Shown here piece after piece: positions 32,480 through 43,200 of a stretch of 64,000 bases of DNA. The notes beneath the pieces are model-generated. The model did no database searches, was not told the origin of the DNA, and saw only the letters and a list, made by a program, of their open reading frames with translations. This DNA is from Liopterus haemorrhoidalis (lineage: Eukaryota; Arthropoda; Insecta; Coleoptera; Dytiscidae), in contig OZ020611.1 in the NCBI GenBank assembly GCA_963971575.1, forward strand, positions 60,297,381-60,361,380, in the 5' to 3' direction. Position numbers and translations under genes: made by a program. The first letter of the stretch is position 1. Each line of letters begins with the position of its first letter.

Positions 32480-33118
32480 TTGAATTTTATTGGAACCAGT
32501 GCAAAACACAATTCGCCTTTTGTGATCTGCTGGCAGCAATTCATGTAAAGCAAGAATTTTGTTTGGGAAGAGCTTTAAATCTTTTTTGACAATAGTATGG
32601 CAAGTTCCTTATGAAAGTGTACGTAGTGATGTAGTGGGTTGCTCGTTTATACGTTGACGAATCATCAACTGTATATTGAGTACGAACTCTTGGTCTTCCA
32701 GTTCTACCTCTATGAGTAATGCTCCCTGTATCTCGAAATAAATCAACACATTTTCTTTGTGCGCTGTAAAAGAATATATAGAAATTCTAGAAATTAGAAA
32801 TTAGAATTCTAGAATTCTAGAATTCAATATCTAGAAATTGTAGCCGAAATTGCTCTAAACATGACACCGTACTGTAAATCCATTCACCGTTCTCTCAAAC
32901 ACCATTTCGAAAATATTATGCAATCATAAATTTTTTGTGTTCTATTGTAAAAACATTATAATTGTAGCTTAATAAATGTTTCAATAAAAACTTATGACAA
33001 CAACAACAGTGATGGCAGTTAATTACTTCTAAAGCTCGCTGTTGACTTTTATTTGAATTTTATTGAATTTTATTTTCCATAGCCAACTCTTATGTAATTT
33101 CTCTTTGAACTCATAGTA
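32480..33118 (-). pseudogene. Tc1/mariner-superfamily transposase N-terminal fragment with right terminal repeat
   Basis: The minus strand from about 32,790 reads KCVDLFRDTGSITHRGRTGR, then PRVRTQYTVDDS. After frameshifts it reads KDLKLFPNKILALHELLPAD and HKRRIVFCTG. This matches the helix-turn-helix and linker of insect IS630-type transposases of the group that includes the DD41D element at 56.1 kb (there HKDLKLHPYKIQLVQEL). Upstream, 33,066-33,118 carries the terminal repeat of the 219-bp MITE (ATGAGTTCAAAGAGAAATTA). The catalytic core and left end are missing. Dead. Confidence 0.7.
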
Positions 33119-34083
33119 TATATATATTTTTACCTGCGACATGGGAAGAAACATAGAATATCCTAAGATAAGTGAGAAAATATCAGCTAATTAAGATCTA
33201 TCCAACTAAACGCTTCTTAAGACCGTAGCTTATGTTAACCCTTTTATTCCTAGTGGTCACATAAAAAAAATACTTTTTTTATTGCATTATGTGCAGTGGA
33301 GACGCCACAAAACCACTATCACTACGCTATGATTTTTAGCACCATTTCTAAGCGATAAGCAGTATTTCACGCCTAATTATGTCCGTATGTTAAAATTTCA
33401 TTTTAATGTTGTGCGCTGAATAAGTTGACATATCAAACAGTTCAAAATTTCAATAAACTATTAAATTTTATCTAATTAACGGATTGCAATGGCTGATGAG
33501 TAAAATTTATCAGAGATTTATGATCATGTGATTCATAATCCATAAAAACGTGATTTCGCGGCCAAAACACAGGAATTAATAAAATAGCGCTAATTTCAGG
33601 AAAAAGTAAATGGAACTTTCTCGAGTTAGAAAATATGAAGAAGAGCGAGTTTAAAACGTTGTTTGGAGATATTTCTTCTGACTAGGCATCTTATATAAAA
33701 TATCTAGTGTTATAAAATTCAGACGTCAGGTACCAAATGAAGTTGGATACCTAACTTATGTTAGGTATCGTACTTAGGTACTTAGGTATGTATTCTGAAA
33801 AGTGATCCTCATCGTACAAAGTGGAGTGAATTCATGTACGTATCATACGGAATGTAAATGCAGTTACAACAACAATACTTGCGTCAGCTGATTAACTGAC
33901 TAACCAAGACCAACAGTTACAAAAAGATATTTGTAAAATTCGACAACTTTAACTATATTATTTTATTTTAATCCGGTTTCCTTTACAAACTAACAATAAT
34001 TTGACAAATGATTTCAACATATTTATTACGTTGCCTAGCAACGGTCGGCCATTGCTACTTGAACCTGTTATGTAATGAGCTCA
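33119..34083. other. no gene seen
   Basis: AT-rich sequence, no recognised features. Confidence 0.4.
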
Positions 34084-34117
34084 ACCTGTTACGTAATGAG
34101 CTCATTATGTAACAGGT
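34084..34117. repeat. 34-bp near-perfect palindrome
   Basis: The arms ACCTGTTACGTAATGAG and CTCATTATGTAACAGGT differ at one pair. A direct copy of the left arm precedes it at about 34,063-34,082. Cruciform-prone remnant of a fold-back element. Confidence 0.7.
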
Positions 34118-35119
34118 CAGCGGTGTGTAATAGAAAGGAGTAGGGGACAAGCTACATTTACTAATCGGTGACACGCCTGTAATGAACGTATATCTATATA
34201 GTCGTATATATATAAAATATAATTTTATATATGTTAAAATTAACACAACTGAATCTATTATAATGCCTTTTCAGCACATGATAAAGATGAACAATGTTTA
34301 GTGAAACGTTGTGTTTCTAAAATAATTACTTTGTAATATTTACTGTTATTGATAAAATGATTATAGATTATATACAACTTGTTCAATAAATTTATTTTAT
34401 TTAGAAATCCAGTTCGATATGTTACCAGTATTTTGAACGATATTAAAAGTAATATTCAAAGAACGCAATATTAAATAAACATTATTCATCTTTTGAACAA
34501 GCCGGGATGTGCAACTTTTTTATTTTCTTGTAAACTTAAACTACATAAACCCATATGTATACATGAATATTCTGCAATGCGGTATCATATTTTTAACATT
34601 TCAAATAAATAGATATTGTTTCTTATCCATCTATGTTCACAAATAATATAGAATTTTATTATTGTCATATAATATTGTGAATATGAGTTTAGTTAACGGA
34701 AACTTATGTATTATATGAAGTAGCATTTATTTTTTCCTAGCATTAACATTTAATTTTATTTAATCGATTTGGACAATACTATTTATTTATTTATGAACAT
34801 TTTTGCTGCAACTTAAATGATAAGTCAGATATTTCAGTTTCAAGTGGAACAGAAAATAATCGATTATTTATTCTAATTCATCACTATTTTGTATGTATAT
34901 ATATATATATCTATCCAAATCAACAATTATTTGATAACTGATTTGTTCTTCTTTGATATCTTGAAAACAAAAAACTGAAATAATAGGTTCACTTGTAGGC
35001 GGAGCCGACAAGTTCACACATCGGCGAATCTTCGTTGTTAAATTTTTTATTATATTTTTAGTTTCAAATAATCATGACTACAAAAAATCCATAACACTAT
35101 TACCCATAACTAAGCCATG
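34118..35119. other. no gene seen
   Basis: AT-rich DNA with a short TA run near 34,895-34,910. No gene. Confidence 0.4.
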
Positions 35120-35825
35120 AATTAGAAAATTAGTTACTTTTTTCAAAAACACAAAAACTGTAATATTTTCAAAAATTTCTTTCGTACGTTTCCGGTTCAG
35201 ATCAATGTACATTACTTAGAATTTACTCAGATTTTTAATTAACCCCTTTGGATTAAAAATGGTGTGGGACAATAATTTTCTTAGTATATTTCTTAGTATG
35301 TTCCTTAAGGTTTTAATAGCTTTCTTTTGATATCGTACAATACATTTTTAAATAATAATAATAATTTTTTTCAACGATACAAAAAATCAATATTTTTCGA
35401 AAACTAATCTAATCAAAAATTCCTGTTGATCTTTTTCGGTTTATATCATTGTACATTATTGAAATTTTTTCAGTTTTTTAGATCAACCCCTGTGGGAAAT
35501 AGGGTGGGGAAAAAAATTGTTGACATATTTTTGGCGAAATTCAAAATAAAGTTTTATTTGATACACCACTCAAAATTTAAAGAAATATACATATTTTTTT
35601 TTTGAAATACATATTTATTTATATTTATTCTGCGATATAAGTTTTTGAACTCTTATATTCCTATATGTGCTTCAAGGAGTTGTAAAAGCATGCCAAATTT
35701 CAACTCCCCATGAGCAGCCGTTTGGCTGCAATTTCTACCGTAAAGATAGACAGGCAGACATACAGATACATAAGTGCTGTTATACGGGTTTTTTGGTCGT
35801 CATATATGCAAAACCCTAAAAGCCA
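35120..35825 (+). mobile_element. CAGA-tailed repeat element, copy 2 (two internal monomers)
   Basis: Two successive ~250-bp modules (starting near 35,135 and 35,385) share CAATGTACATTACTTAG / CATTGTACATTATTGAA and an AACCCC(T/TGT)GGGA-like motif. Then come AGCATGCCAAATTTCAACTC, CCGTTTGGCTGCAATTT, a short degenerate AGACAGGCAGACA run and the terminal GGGTTTTTTGGTC...AAAACCCTAAAA. Same order as 31,085-31,620, with one more monomer. Confidence 0.65.
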
Positions 35826-36959
35826 TAAGTTACATAAGAAAAAAATACTAGCTGTAGAAGTTAATTAATAAATAAATTTATTATTATTATTATTATAACT
35901 AAAAAATGGTCAGATTTTTTTTTTCTTTCATTTCGTCACAGGAAAGGAATCAAAGCTTTTCCTGAAGAAAGTTTTGTTTAAAATCATATGTATTGCAGAT
36001 TTCAAGATCTCCATTCCTGGGAAAATGAAACACCCGATACGTAAAATTTTCTTCTCTTATGGTTTTGGCAGTTGCCTCAAAAAGCAGCTATCATCAGGCA
36101 TTATATCAAATGAGCCTTCTATATTTTGGATATGTTATTAGTCTAGTGGCAAAACTAAATTGACAATCTTTTCGGCAAAAACTATCTGAAATGAAAACTA
36201 TAGACAATATTTAAAGCAATTGACGATCGTCTATTTTTCCTTCATTCTACAATTAATAATTCTTAATATTTGGTTTATTACTAGCTATTTTTCACTTTAG
36301 TTTTATTTTGTTGTGAATATGGGGATATATAACCCAACATCTTAGGAACACTGACCTCATCAGCTTCTCGTAATACGGTGTTAAAACCACTGTGCAAAAG
36401 CTTCAACTGTATCTCAAAAATGTTTTCATAAAAATTTTAAGTTTTCTTTGTTATTTATGGAAAATAATAAATAATGTTTTTGTTACAGTAGGTCAGTTGG
36501 AAAGATTTATGTAGGTTATTAAAGCAGCTTGAGTCCAATATATTGTTCGTAAATTTTGAAGTAAATAAAGGTTCAACGTACGTATCGAAAATAAAACAGT
36601 GGAGAGAAAAAACATTATATTCATTTTAGAAAAATATTGCGTAGAAAATGCTCTGTGTTCACTTAATTGAAATTTAACAAAAGATTGTGAAAAAAACAAC
36701 CGCTGAGAAAATTAACAACATCAATTTCGTTACTAATATCTAAAGAATGGTGAATTATAGCCACAGATTTATATCATGAGGTATCATCTCCCTTTTCTCT
36801 CTCTCTCTCTTATAGTATTAGCCACGTTAAATTTTGACCACACTCACAATTCCTTCTTCTTGCTTTGCTATATGCCAGGTCTTTTCAAGTAAATTGTACA
36901 GTCGATAAAGCTGCTAGACACAGGTGTACCTGTTGCTATACTTGAACATGTAATTGATA
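35826..36959. other. no gene seen
   Basis: AT-rich sequence with a short CT microsatellite near 36,798-36,810. Confidence 0.4.
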
Positions 36960-36972
36960 AAACTGTGCAGTT

Positions 36973-37127
36973 TTTTTTTTTTTTCTTTAATTTTATGGCT
37001 TTTGCTGCTGTTGCAATTAGCCAGGACAATTTTTTATTTCAGAAAATTTCCATGCCTGAACGGGGTTCGAACCCGAGACCTTCCCAACGCAGAGCACATG
37101 TGTTACCACTACGCTACGCCGGTCGGC
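36973..37127 (-). repeat. tRNA-derived SINE (family 3) with 12-bp target duplication and poly(A) tail
   Basis: Minus strand: a tRNA-like head GCGTAGCGTAGTGGTAACAC (box A) and GTCTCGGGTTCGAACCCCG (perfect box B with its stem), then a short body and an A-rich tail. AACTGTGCAGTT flanks both sides (36,961-36,972 and 37,128-37,139). 155 bp. Box A and B are close to consensus and the duplication is perfect, so this is a fairly young insertion. Confidence 0.88.
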
Positions 37128-37139
37128 AACTGTGCAGTT

Positions 37140-37856
37140 ATTTACGCCTGCGACTGTGACCCGGGTAAACATAAAAGTTGATTCGACATAACTGCGTCGA
37201 AACAAACTGCGTATGTAAACCGAAAAGCTCAGTTCAGTTGGTTTTATATAGTATCTTTTCTCTTAATTAATGGATTAATTGTCGACAAGAACTTTAAATA
37301 CGTTTATTGGTCCATCCGTAAATAAATACGACAATCTTTACGTGTTGTACAGGCCTGTTGTGGTTTGTACCTACACGTGTGTACCGAATTTCCATGTATA
37401 GATTAAAAAAATTCTCCAAAATATAGTGGTTGAGAGAGCCTTATCGATAACTTCAAGTAGATCATTCGAGGTGATTCATGTTTTGAAACTAGCCACTTAT
37501 GTTTACAGTTTACTACTTTTCAGCAGTATGCCCAATTTCTGTTAATTAGTTTTACATTTTGGTACACAGTCTGAGGCGATCGTGTCTCATACCGTGTATG
37601 GTGGCTTACTACCACAAGCAAATTCTTCAATAGGTAGAAAATCTGTTAAGAAAAATAGTTTCTTTTTTCACCTTATGATACGATTGCTTTTCGCGAATCA
37701 ACAAGTCCCCAAGTTCTTGATAGAAAAGTCTCCTTGGTCCGTAAGTATACCAAAGGTGGGCGAGCATGAAAGTGATAGTGAGTACTTTATACAGTAAGAC
37801 CCCGATGTCTTGGGTACGTTTCAAAAGAAAACCCAAGGAAATAGTAAAGTAAAACA
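37140..37856. other. no gene seen
   Basis: No recognisable gene. Open frames near 37,582-37,797 have no similarity I can name. Confidence 0.4.
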
Positions 37857-37933
37857 TATACTATCGACCATAAATAGAGAAACAAAACTGTATTTTAAAT
37901 TATTTTCATAAGTCCTGATTTGAGTATAACAAA

Positions 37934-38192
37934 CAGTGGCGCAGCCAGGATTTTGTCTTGGGGAGGGCCGAATCAAATTTCGGGGGCACGCGGGCCGCAT
38001 ACGGCTCTGAACCTCATGTTTTGTGGCCCCTCAAGCGGTAATCAAAATCACTTCAGCTTATTTAATGGAAAAATATATTTAAAAATGTAAAATATACTCT
38101 CAAGAAATGTCAAGAAACCCTTCGGGATATTTAAAGTTCCGTCACTGCCCAAGCCCCTCGCCCCCCCCCCCCGCCCTTTGGCTGCGCCACTG
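37934..38192. mobile_element. hAT-type MITE with perfect 8-bp target duplication
   Basis: Terminal inverted repeats CAGTGGCGCAGCCA at each end, and ATAACAAA on both sides (37,926-37,933 and 38,193-38,200). 259 bp with a C12-type homopolymer near 38,161-38,172 and no ORF. Confidence 0.92.
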
Positions 38193-38489
38193 ATAACAAA
38201 TGTTACTGAATTATATTCCTGGCAACAACAAATTATTTGTTAGAACCTGCTCTTAAAAATATTTGTTGTAAAAATGATAACGGAATAGTATATTCTCTTC
38301 CAACCGAGTCACAGACCCTACTTTCTCCACGGCCACCAGAAAGAAAAAAAAATAACAAATAATTATTTTAACAAACATTTTATCTTAACAAATAATTTAT
38401 ACTACTATTACATAACAAATTAATCAATTAATTAAACTATTTCCGGACTATAAACTATAAACCCACCTCCGGAGTTGTCAAAGATTAGC

Positions 38490-38755
38490 TAAGAGTGAAT
38501 AAAATTAATGTGTTGAAATGGCCAGCTCAAAGCCCTGATTTAAATCCCATAGAGAACCTCTTGGATGAAGTTGATAGAAAAATAAGAATAAAAAAAAATA
38601 AATAATGACGAATTATTTTTGGCACTATGGGACACATGGCAAAATTTATATCATGACAAAATAGATATAATATTATTATCTATGAAGAATAAATTCGCGG
38701 AAGTAATAAAGAGTAAAGGATACTCCACTTATTACTAACTATTTTGCAAATTTTA
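38490..38755 (+). pseudogene. Tc1-like transposase C-terminal fragment
   Basis: Reads WPAQSPDLNPIENLLDEVDR (about 38,520-38,580). The final glutamate of N-P-I-E-N is the third catalytic residue of DD34E Tc1 transposases. The tail VIKSKGYSTYY and a stop (about 38,715-38,750) match the family C-terminus. The stretch between is frameshifted and the two upstream aspartates are absent. Pseudogene. Confidence 0.82.
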
Positions 38756-38945
38756 TTATATTTTTGTTATATTTTTTAATAATATTTATTTGTTTCTCTA
38801 CTTATGGTCCAATATGTTTTAAAACATTGTATTAAAACTTTTTGTAAAATTTATGTACCATAAACAATATATTTTTTTTTCAATATGGCTTCCAAATAAG
38901 GATACAAAAAACCAAATTTGTATTCTCTAATTTTCCATTCAATAA

Positions 38946-39080
38946 TAGTATATTATTATATGAGCGATTATGACACCCATTATTCACGAAGATGACGTTT
39001 GAGCTCACGAGACGCAGGCGAGTAGCGCAAATCATCTGAGTGAATAATGGCCATAATCGTGAATGTAATACTATACTTTT
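38946..39080. repeat. fold-back MITE, ~135 bp
   Basis: The left arm TAGTATATTATTATATGAGC, then GATTATGAC, pairs with the complement of the right arm AGTATAGTATTACATTCACG, then ATTATGGCC. Both arms hold CATTATTCAC near the centre. Confidence 0.6.
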
Positions 39081-39515
39081 TCCACACCTATTAACACGTT
39101 GACTGCCAAGGCAAGATTCAGGATTCTTGTCTCAGAAGTCAATTTGATATAGCCATATTATATTATTAAGTCAATGTATTCCAAGTAATCTCGTAGTTGG
39201 CGTCCTGGGCAAGAACGCGAACTACGAGAAAACTCGTAATTGACAGTCAACGTATTAAACATATAAATTAGACTCAAAATTGATAATTTTAATGGAAGTG
39301 ATAGCGTCATCCATGTTGCCTGCTACCACTGCCGTTTTGGCCTTTTACATTGTCATTGTCAAATATGATTGGATCAGCGAGAGTGAATTATGGAAATGTA
39401 GGTTTGTGATTGGCCGTAAACAGTGAATTATGAAACCATAATTCACTGTAGTTATTTATGAGTACTATTTTTCACGAAAAAATTGCTAATAATAATTAAA
39501 TAGGTGTGGAAAAAA
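39081..39515. repeat. segment bounded by TTTTTCCACACCTATT inverted repeats
   Basis: TTTTTCCACACCTATTAA (39,078-39,095) is mirrored by TTAAATAGGTGTGGAAAAA (39,497-39,515). Internally there is a smaller palindrome around AATTCACTG...CAGTGAATT. Possibly a further MITE; no ORF. Confidence 0.45.
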
Positions 39516-39835
39516 CATAAAAAAAATTTTAAAACGTTTCTCTACTTATGGTCGATAGTGTAGTTTTAGATAGCAAATATTATATCCGCACCTCTCCCCT
39601 CTACTTTAGAGTTCTGCTCGTTATCTGGGCAATATTCCACGAATTTTACTATCGTAATATTAACCTTAATTTGGGCTGTGATGCTTTTGCTTAGGTAATC
39701 AGAAGCGGACTAAAACACTGGACGTTATTAAATGGTTAGAGTTAATCAAGGTCTTACTATATGATAAAAAGCCTAAATTATATATTTACGTATAATATCT
39801 TTAGGTAAATTTTTATGGATCAGGATCATCATTTT

Positions 39836-40151
39836 TATCATCAGGATCTATGTTTTCAGTAAAATCAATAGCTTTTTGAATCACCGATATGGAATCCTAA
39901 ATGTTCTGGGTTGTAAACCGGTAAAGTACTTCTTCTCCATCATCCTCTTACTCTTCTTGTTTTAATTAAATAAGATCATTAGTTGTCAATTCAGCATCGT
40001 GTGATTGTAAAACCTCTTCAATATCAGAGGTATCCAAATCATTAAATCCTGCACCTTCCAATTGTTACCCTATTGCCACTATCTCAGAAATTCCGGTGTC
40101 AACAGTTTCTATTAAACTGGAATCATCAATTAAGCTGGAAACATAATCTAT
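39836..40151 (-). pseudogene. Tigger/pogo transposase, C-terminal piece
   Basis: The minus strand encodes, with interruptions, IDYVSSLIDDSSLIETVDTG, then DLDTSDIEEVLQSHDAELTT and a D-L-I-x-L followed by an acidic stretch (about 40,140-39,930). This is the C-terminal tail of Tigger/pogo transposases, in which S-H-x-x-E-L-T-x-x-D-L is diagnostic. It joins 45,823-46,188 across the inserted retrotransposon. Stops and frameshifts throughout. Confidence 0.72.
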
Positions 40152-40163
40152 CCCAAGATTTTT
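40152..40163. repeat. target-site duplication of retrotransposon A (left)
   Basis: CCCAAGATTTTT here and at 45,811-45,822. Its right boundary merges with the poly(T) tract, so the exact length is 8-12 bp. Confidence 0.85.
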
Positions 40164-40185
40164 TTTTTTTTTTATTTATAATTAG

Positions 40186-40215
40186 AGACGCATCAGCATG
40201 CTGCTATTAGCGTCT
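40186..40215 (-). other. 3' UTR stem-loop of retrotransposon A
   Basis: Minus strand: AGACGC, an 18-nt loop beginning TAATAGC, then GCGTCT. It lies just before the A-rich tail. The equivalent hairpin in element B (61,985-62,016) has a different stem but the same loop start. Confidence 0.7.
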
Positions 40216-40291
40216 TTATAACAGTTACATTGGTTTACAATTTTTAGTTTTACATTGATTACATTTTATACTGAGTACATTTACTTAATAT

Positions 40292-43200
40292 TTAAATATA
40301 TTTGTCTAATTTTGTGGCTATCAGAAAATTAAGGATCTTCTGTAGTTGCACTGGGTCGTTGCACAGGGCTTCGCACAAATTGTTGGGCATCGCATACTTT
40401 CTTCTTTCTTCGTCATATTGGGGACACTCGGTGAGAACATGTTTTACTGAGGTTTTTGTGTGGCAGGTAGGGCATCTATCGGTTGTTGTGCTGTCAAACA
40501 AGAACTTGTGTGTTAGTTGACAGTGCCCTATTCTTAACCTGGTTATAAGTATTTGTTGTTTCCTAGAGCCGGGTATTTTCCACGGTTTAATAGAGTTCTT
40601 GACCTCTCTTAATTTGTTTTCTGATGTACGCTGCCACTCAATTTCCCACTGTTTCATTATTTGCTTTTTTGCATAATTTTTCCAGTCATAGTCTAAGTTT
40701 TTGAGGTGTTCTTCGGAGTGGATTAAATTCGTGCCCTCTCTTGCTTTTTGGTCCGCCGCTTCATTTCCATTTATCCCGACATGTGATGGTACCCAGATGA
40801 AGTGTAGGGTGTTTTGCTCTCGCTGGAGTTGGTGGATGAGCTCTTGGATTCGACCTGTGAAGGGGTGTTGTGTGTAGGGATGGGTTATGTCCTGTAAAGC
40901 ACTGAGTGAGTCTGTAATTATTAAATATCTTTGGTGTTCTTCATTTTTCCCTTTAATTTGCTCGAGTGCTTTTAGGATAGCGAATACCTCTGCGGTGTAT
41001 GTACTGCTTTCATCCGGTAGTCTATATGACATAGTGGATTGTGGGAGTACTATACCTGCCCCTGTTTTATTGTCCACTCTGGATCCATCTGTGTATATTT
41101 TTTGACCAACACCAACTTTTCCACAAATTTCCGCAAATAACTGTTGTAATTGTTGTGGTAAAGTACTACTTTTTGGGTACTTTACAAGCTCAGTGTTACA
41201 TGTCGGGCGTGTGATTGTCCAGGGAGGGTATCGGATGGTATACTTAGGTATTATTTGTGGAATATTAGAATCTATTTCGCTGAGGGTGTGAACAATTTTG
41301 GCTTGGAGTGGGTACTGATTGCGGAGCTCTGTTTTGGGTCCCGGTTTGAATAGGTATGGATATGTAGGGTGATATGGCTTGCTAGCAAGTTTGGCGACAT
41401 AACTCACGGTAAGCTGCATCCTGCGTCTTTGAAGCGATGGTTCACCAGCTTCTGCCAGTAGACTTTTAACTGGGCTAGTCCTGTATGCTCCTGTTATTAT
41501 CCTAAGTGCCGTATTGTGAATAGTATCGATGATTTTAAGATTAGAAACTTTTGCTGACTGATATATTACACTGCCATAGTCTATTTTTGATCTAATTAGG
41601 GATTTATACAGGGTGGTTAGCGTATGTCTATCTGCTCCCCATTTGGAATGTCCCAGCATCTTAAGTACATTAAGTTTTTTGTAGCATTCTACTTTTATGT
41701 TTTGTAGGTGTTGCTTCCACGTACCTTTGTAGTCAAAGGTCATCCCCAAAAACTTTTTTGTTTGCACAAAGGATATTATATGATCACCTAGCTTTATTGT
41801 TGGATCACCAAGTGATTTGTACAATCTGCAAAAATGCATTGCTTGCGTCTTAGAAGGTGAAAATTCAAAGCCGGTTTCACAAGACCATTTCTTCATACTA
41901 TTGAGGGCTCTTTGTAATGTTTCTTGTAGCGTCTTAATGTTTTTGCTTTTGCACAGAATGACAATATCGTCTGCAAATAAAAGAGTTTTAACTGGTAGTG
42001 TTATCTGTTCTGTTACTGAATTTATAGCTATCAAGAAGAGGGTGACTGCTAGGACGGATCCTTGTGGAACTCCATTTTCTTGTACGTATACATCGGATAC
42101 ATGGCCTTTCATATGAACTCTGAATTTTCTCTCAGATAGGAAGTTTCTTATGAAGCGCAGGATATTTCCTCCTATGCCCATTTTTGTCAACGAAGTAATA
42201 ATATGATGGCGCCAAGTCATATCGTAGGCTTTGGTGATATCGCAGAAAACTGCTAACATATGCTGTTTGTTGTGAAATGCGGACTGTATTTCTGATTCTA
42301 ATATAATTAATTGGTCGTTTGTCGATCTTCCTTTCCTAAAGCCGCATTGGGCATTGCTAAGTAGGTTAGACGATTCAAGGTACCACGTTAGTCGGTTATT
42401 AATAATTTTTTCTATTGTTTTACATATGGTGCTAGAAAGGGCAATTGGTCGATAGTTGGTTGGGTGTTTTTTATCTTTGGTTGGCTTTAAAAGAGGTATG
42501 ACTGTAACCTCTTTCCATTTGTTTGGAAATTGGTTACATTCCCATATTTTGTTGAACATTTTCAGCATATATGTTTTGTAAGATTTTGGCAGGTGCTTAA
42601 GCATCTCATACGTAACGTTATCAGCTCCTGGACTGCTTTTGTTCTTGCTGGTATTTAGCGCAAATTCCAATTCTTCGTCTGTAAATGGAGTATTTAGTGG
42701 GTTATTAATATCTGGAGGAATTATTATTTCTTCTCTTTCTTTGATAAACTTTCTCGTTCTGAACTCTTCGCTATAGTTCTGATTACTGGAGTTACGTTGA
42801 AAGTGTTGAGCGATACAGTTTGTTATTTCTTGAGGAGTGTCAATGATGGTGTTGTTCTCAATTAACACATCAGTTGTTGTATTTGTATATTTTCCATTTA
42901 TTTTCCGTATTTTTGTCCAGATTTCCGTTGCGTTGGTGTCTTTGGTCATTGTCGATACAAATTCTGTCCATGATTTTTGTTTACTTTTTAGCATTATATT
43001 GTGGTAAGCGGAGCGTGACTTTTTCAATCTTTCTAAGTTTTCATCATTTCTATTTCTTTTGTAATGATTTAGCGCTTTTCTGTGTTCTTTTCTAGCTTTC
43101 CAACATTCCTCGTTCCACCAAGGGACAACTTTTCTCTTTTGTATGCTTTTATATCCTATACTGACTTCTGCAGCATGTATTATATTTTGAGTGAAAGTAT

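Larger units (their letters stand above)
37859..39560 (+). mobile_element. Tc1-like element with nested insertions
   Basis: Left end TACTATCGACCATAAATAGA; the complement of the right end is CACTATCGACCATAAGTAGA; both are followed by GAAAC. TA lies at 37,857-37,858 and 39,561-39,562. Another copy of the right-end motif (GTTTCTCTACTTATGG) is at 38,792, so either one terminal repeat is internal or two related elements overlap. A transposase C-terminus lies inside on the plus strand, along with a hAT MITE and a fold-back MITE. Confidence 0.65.
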
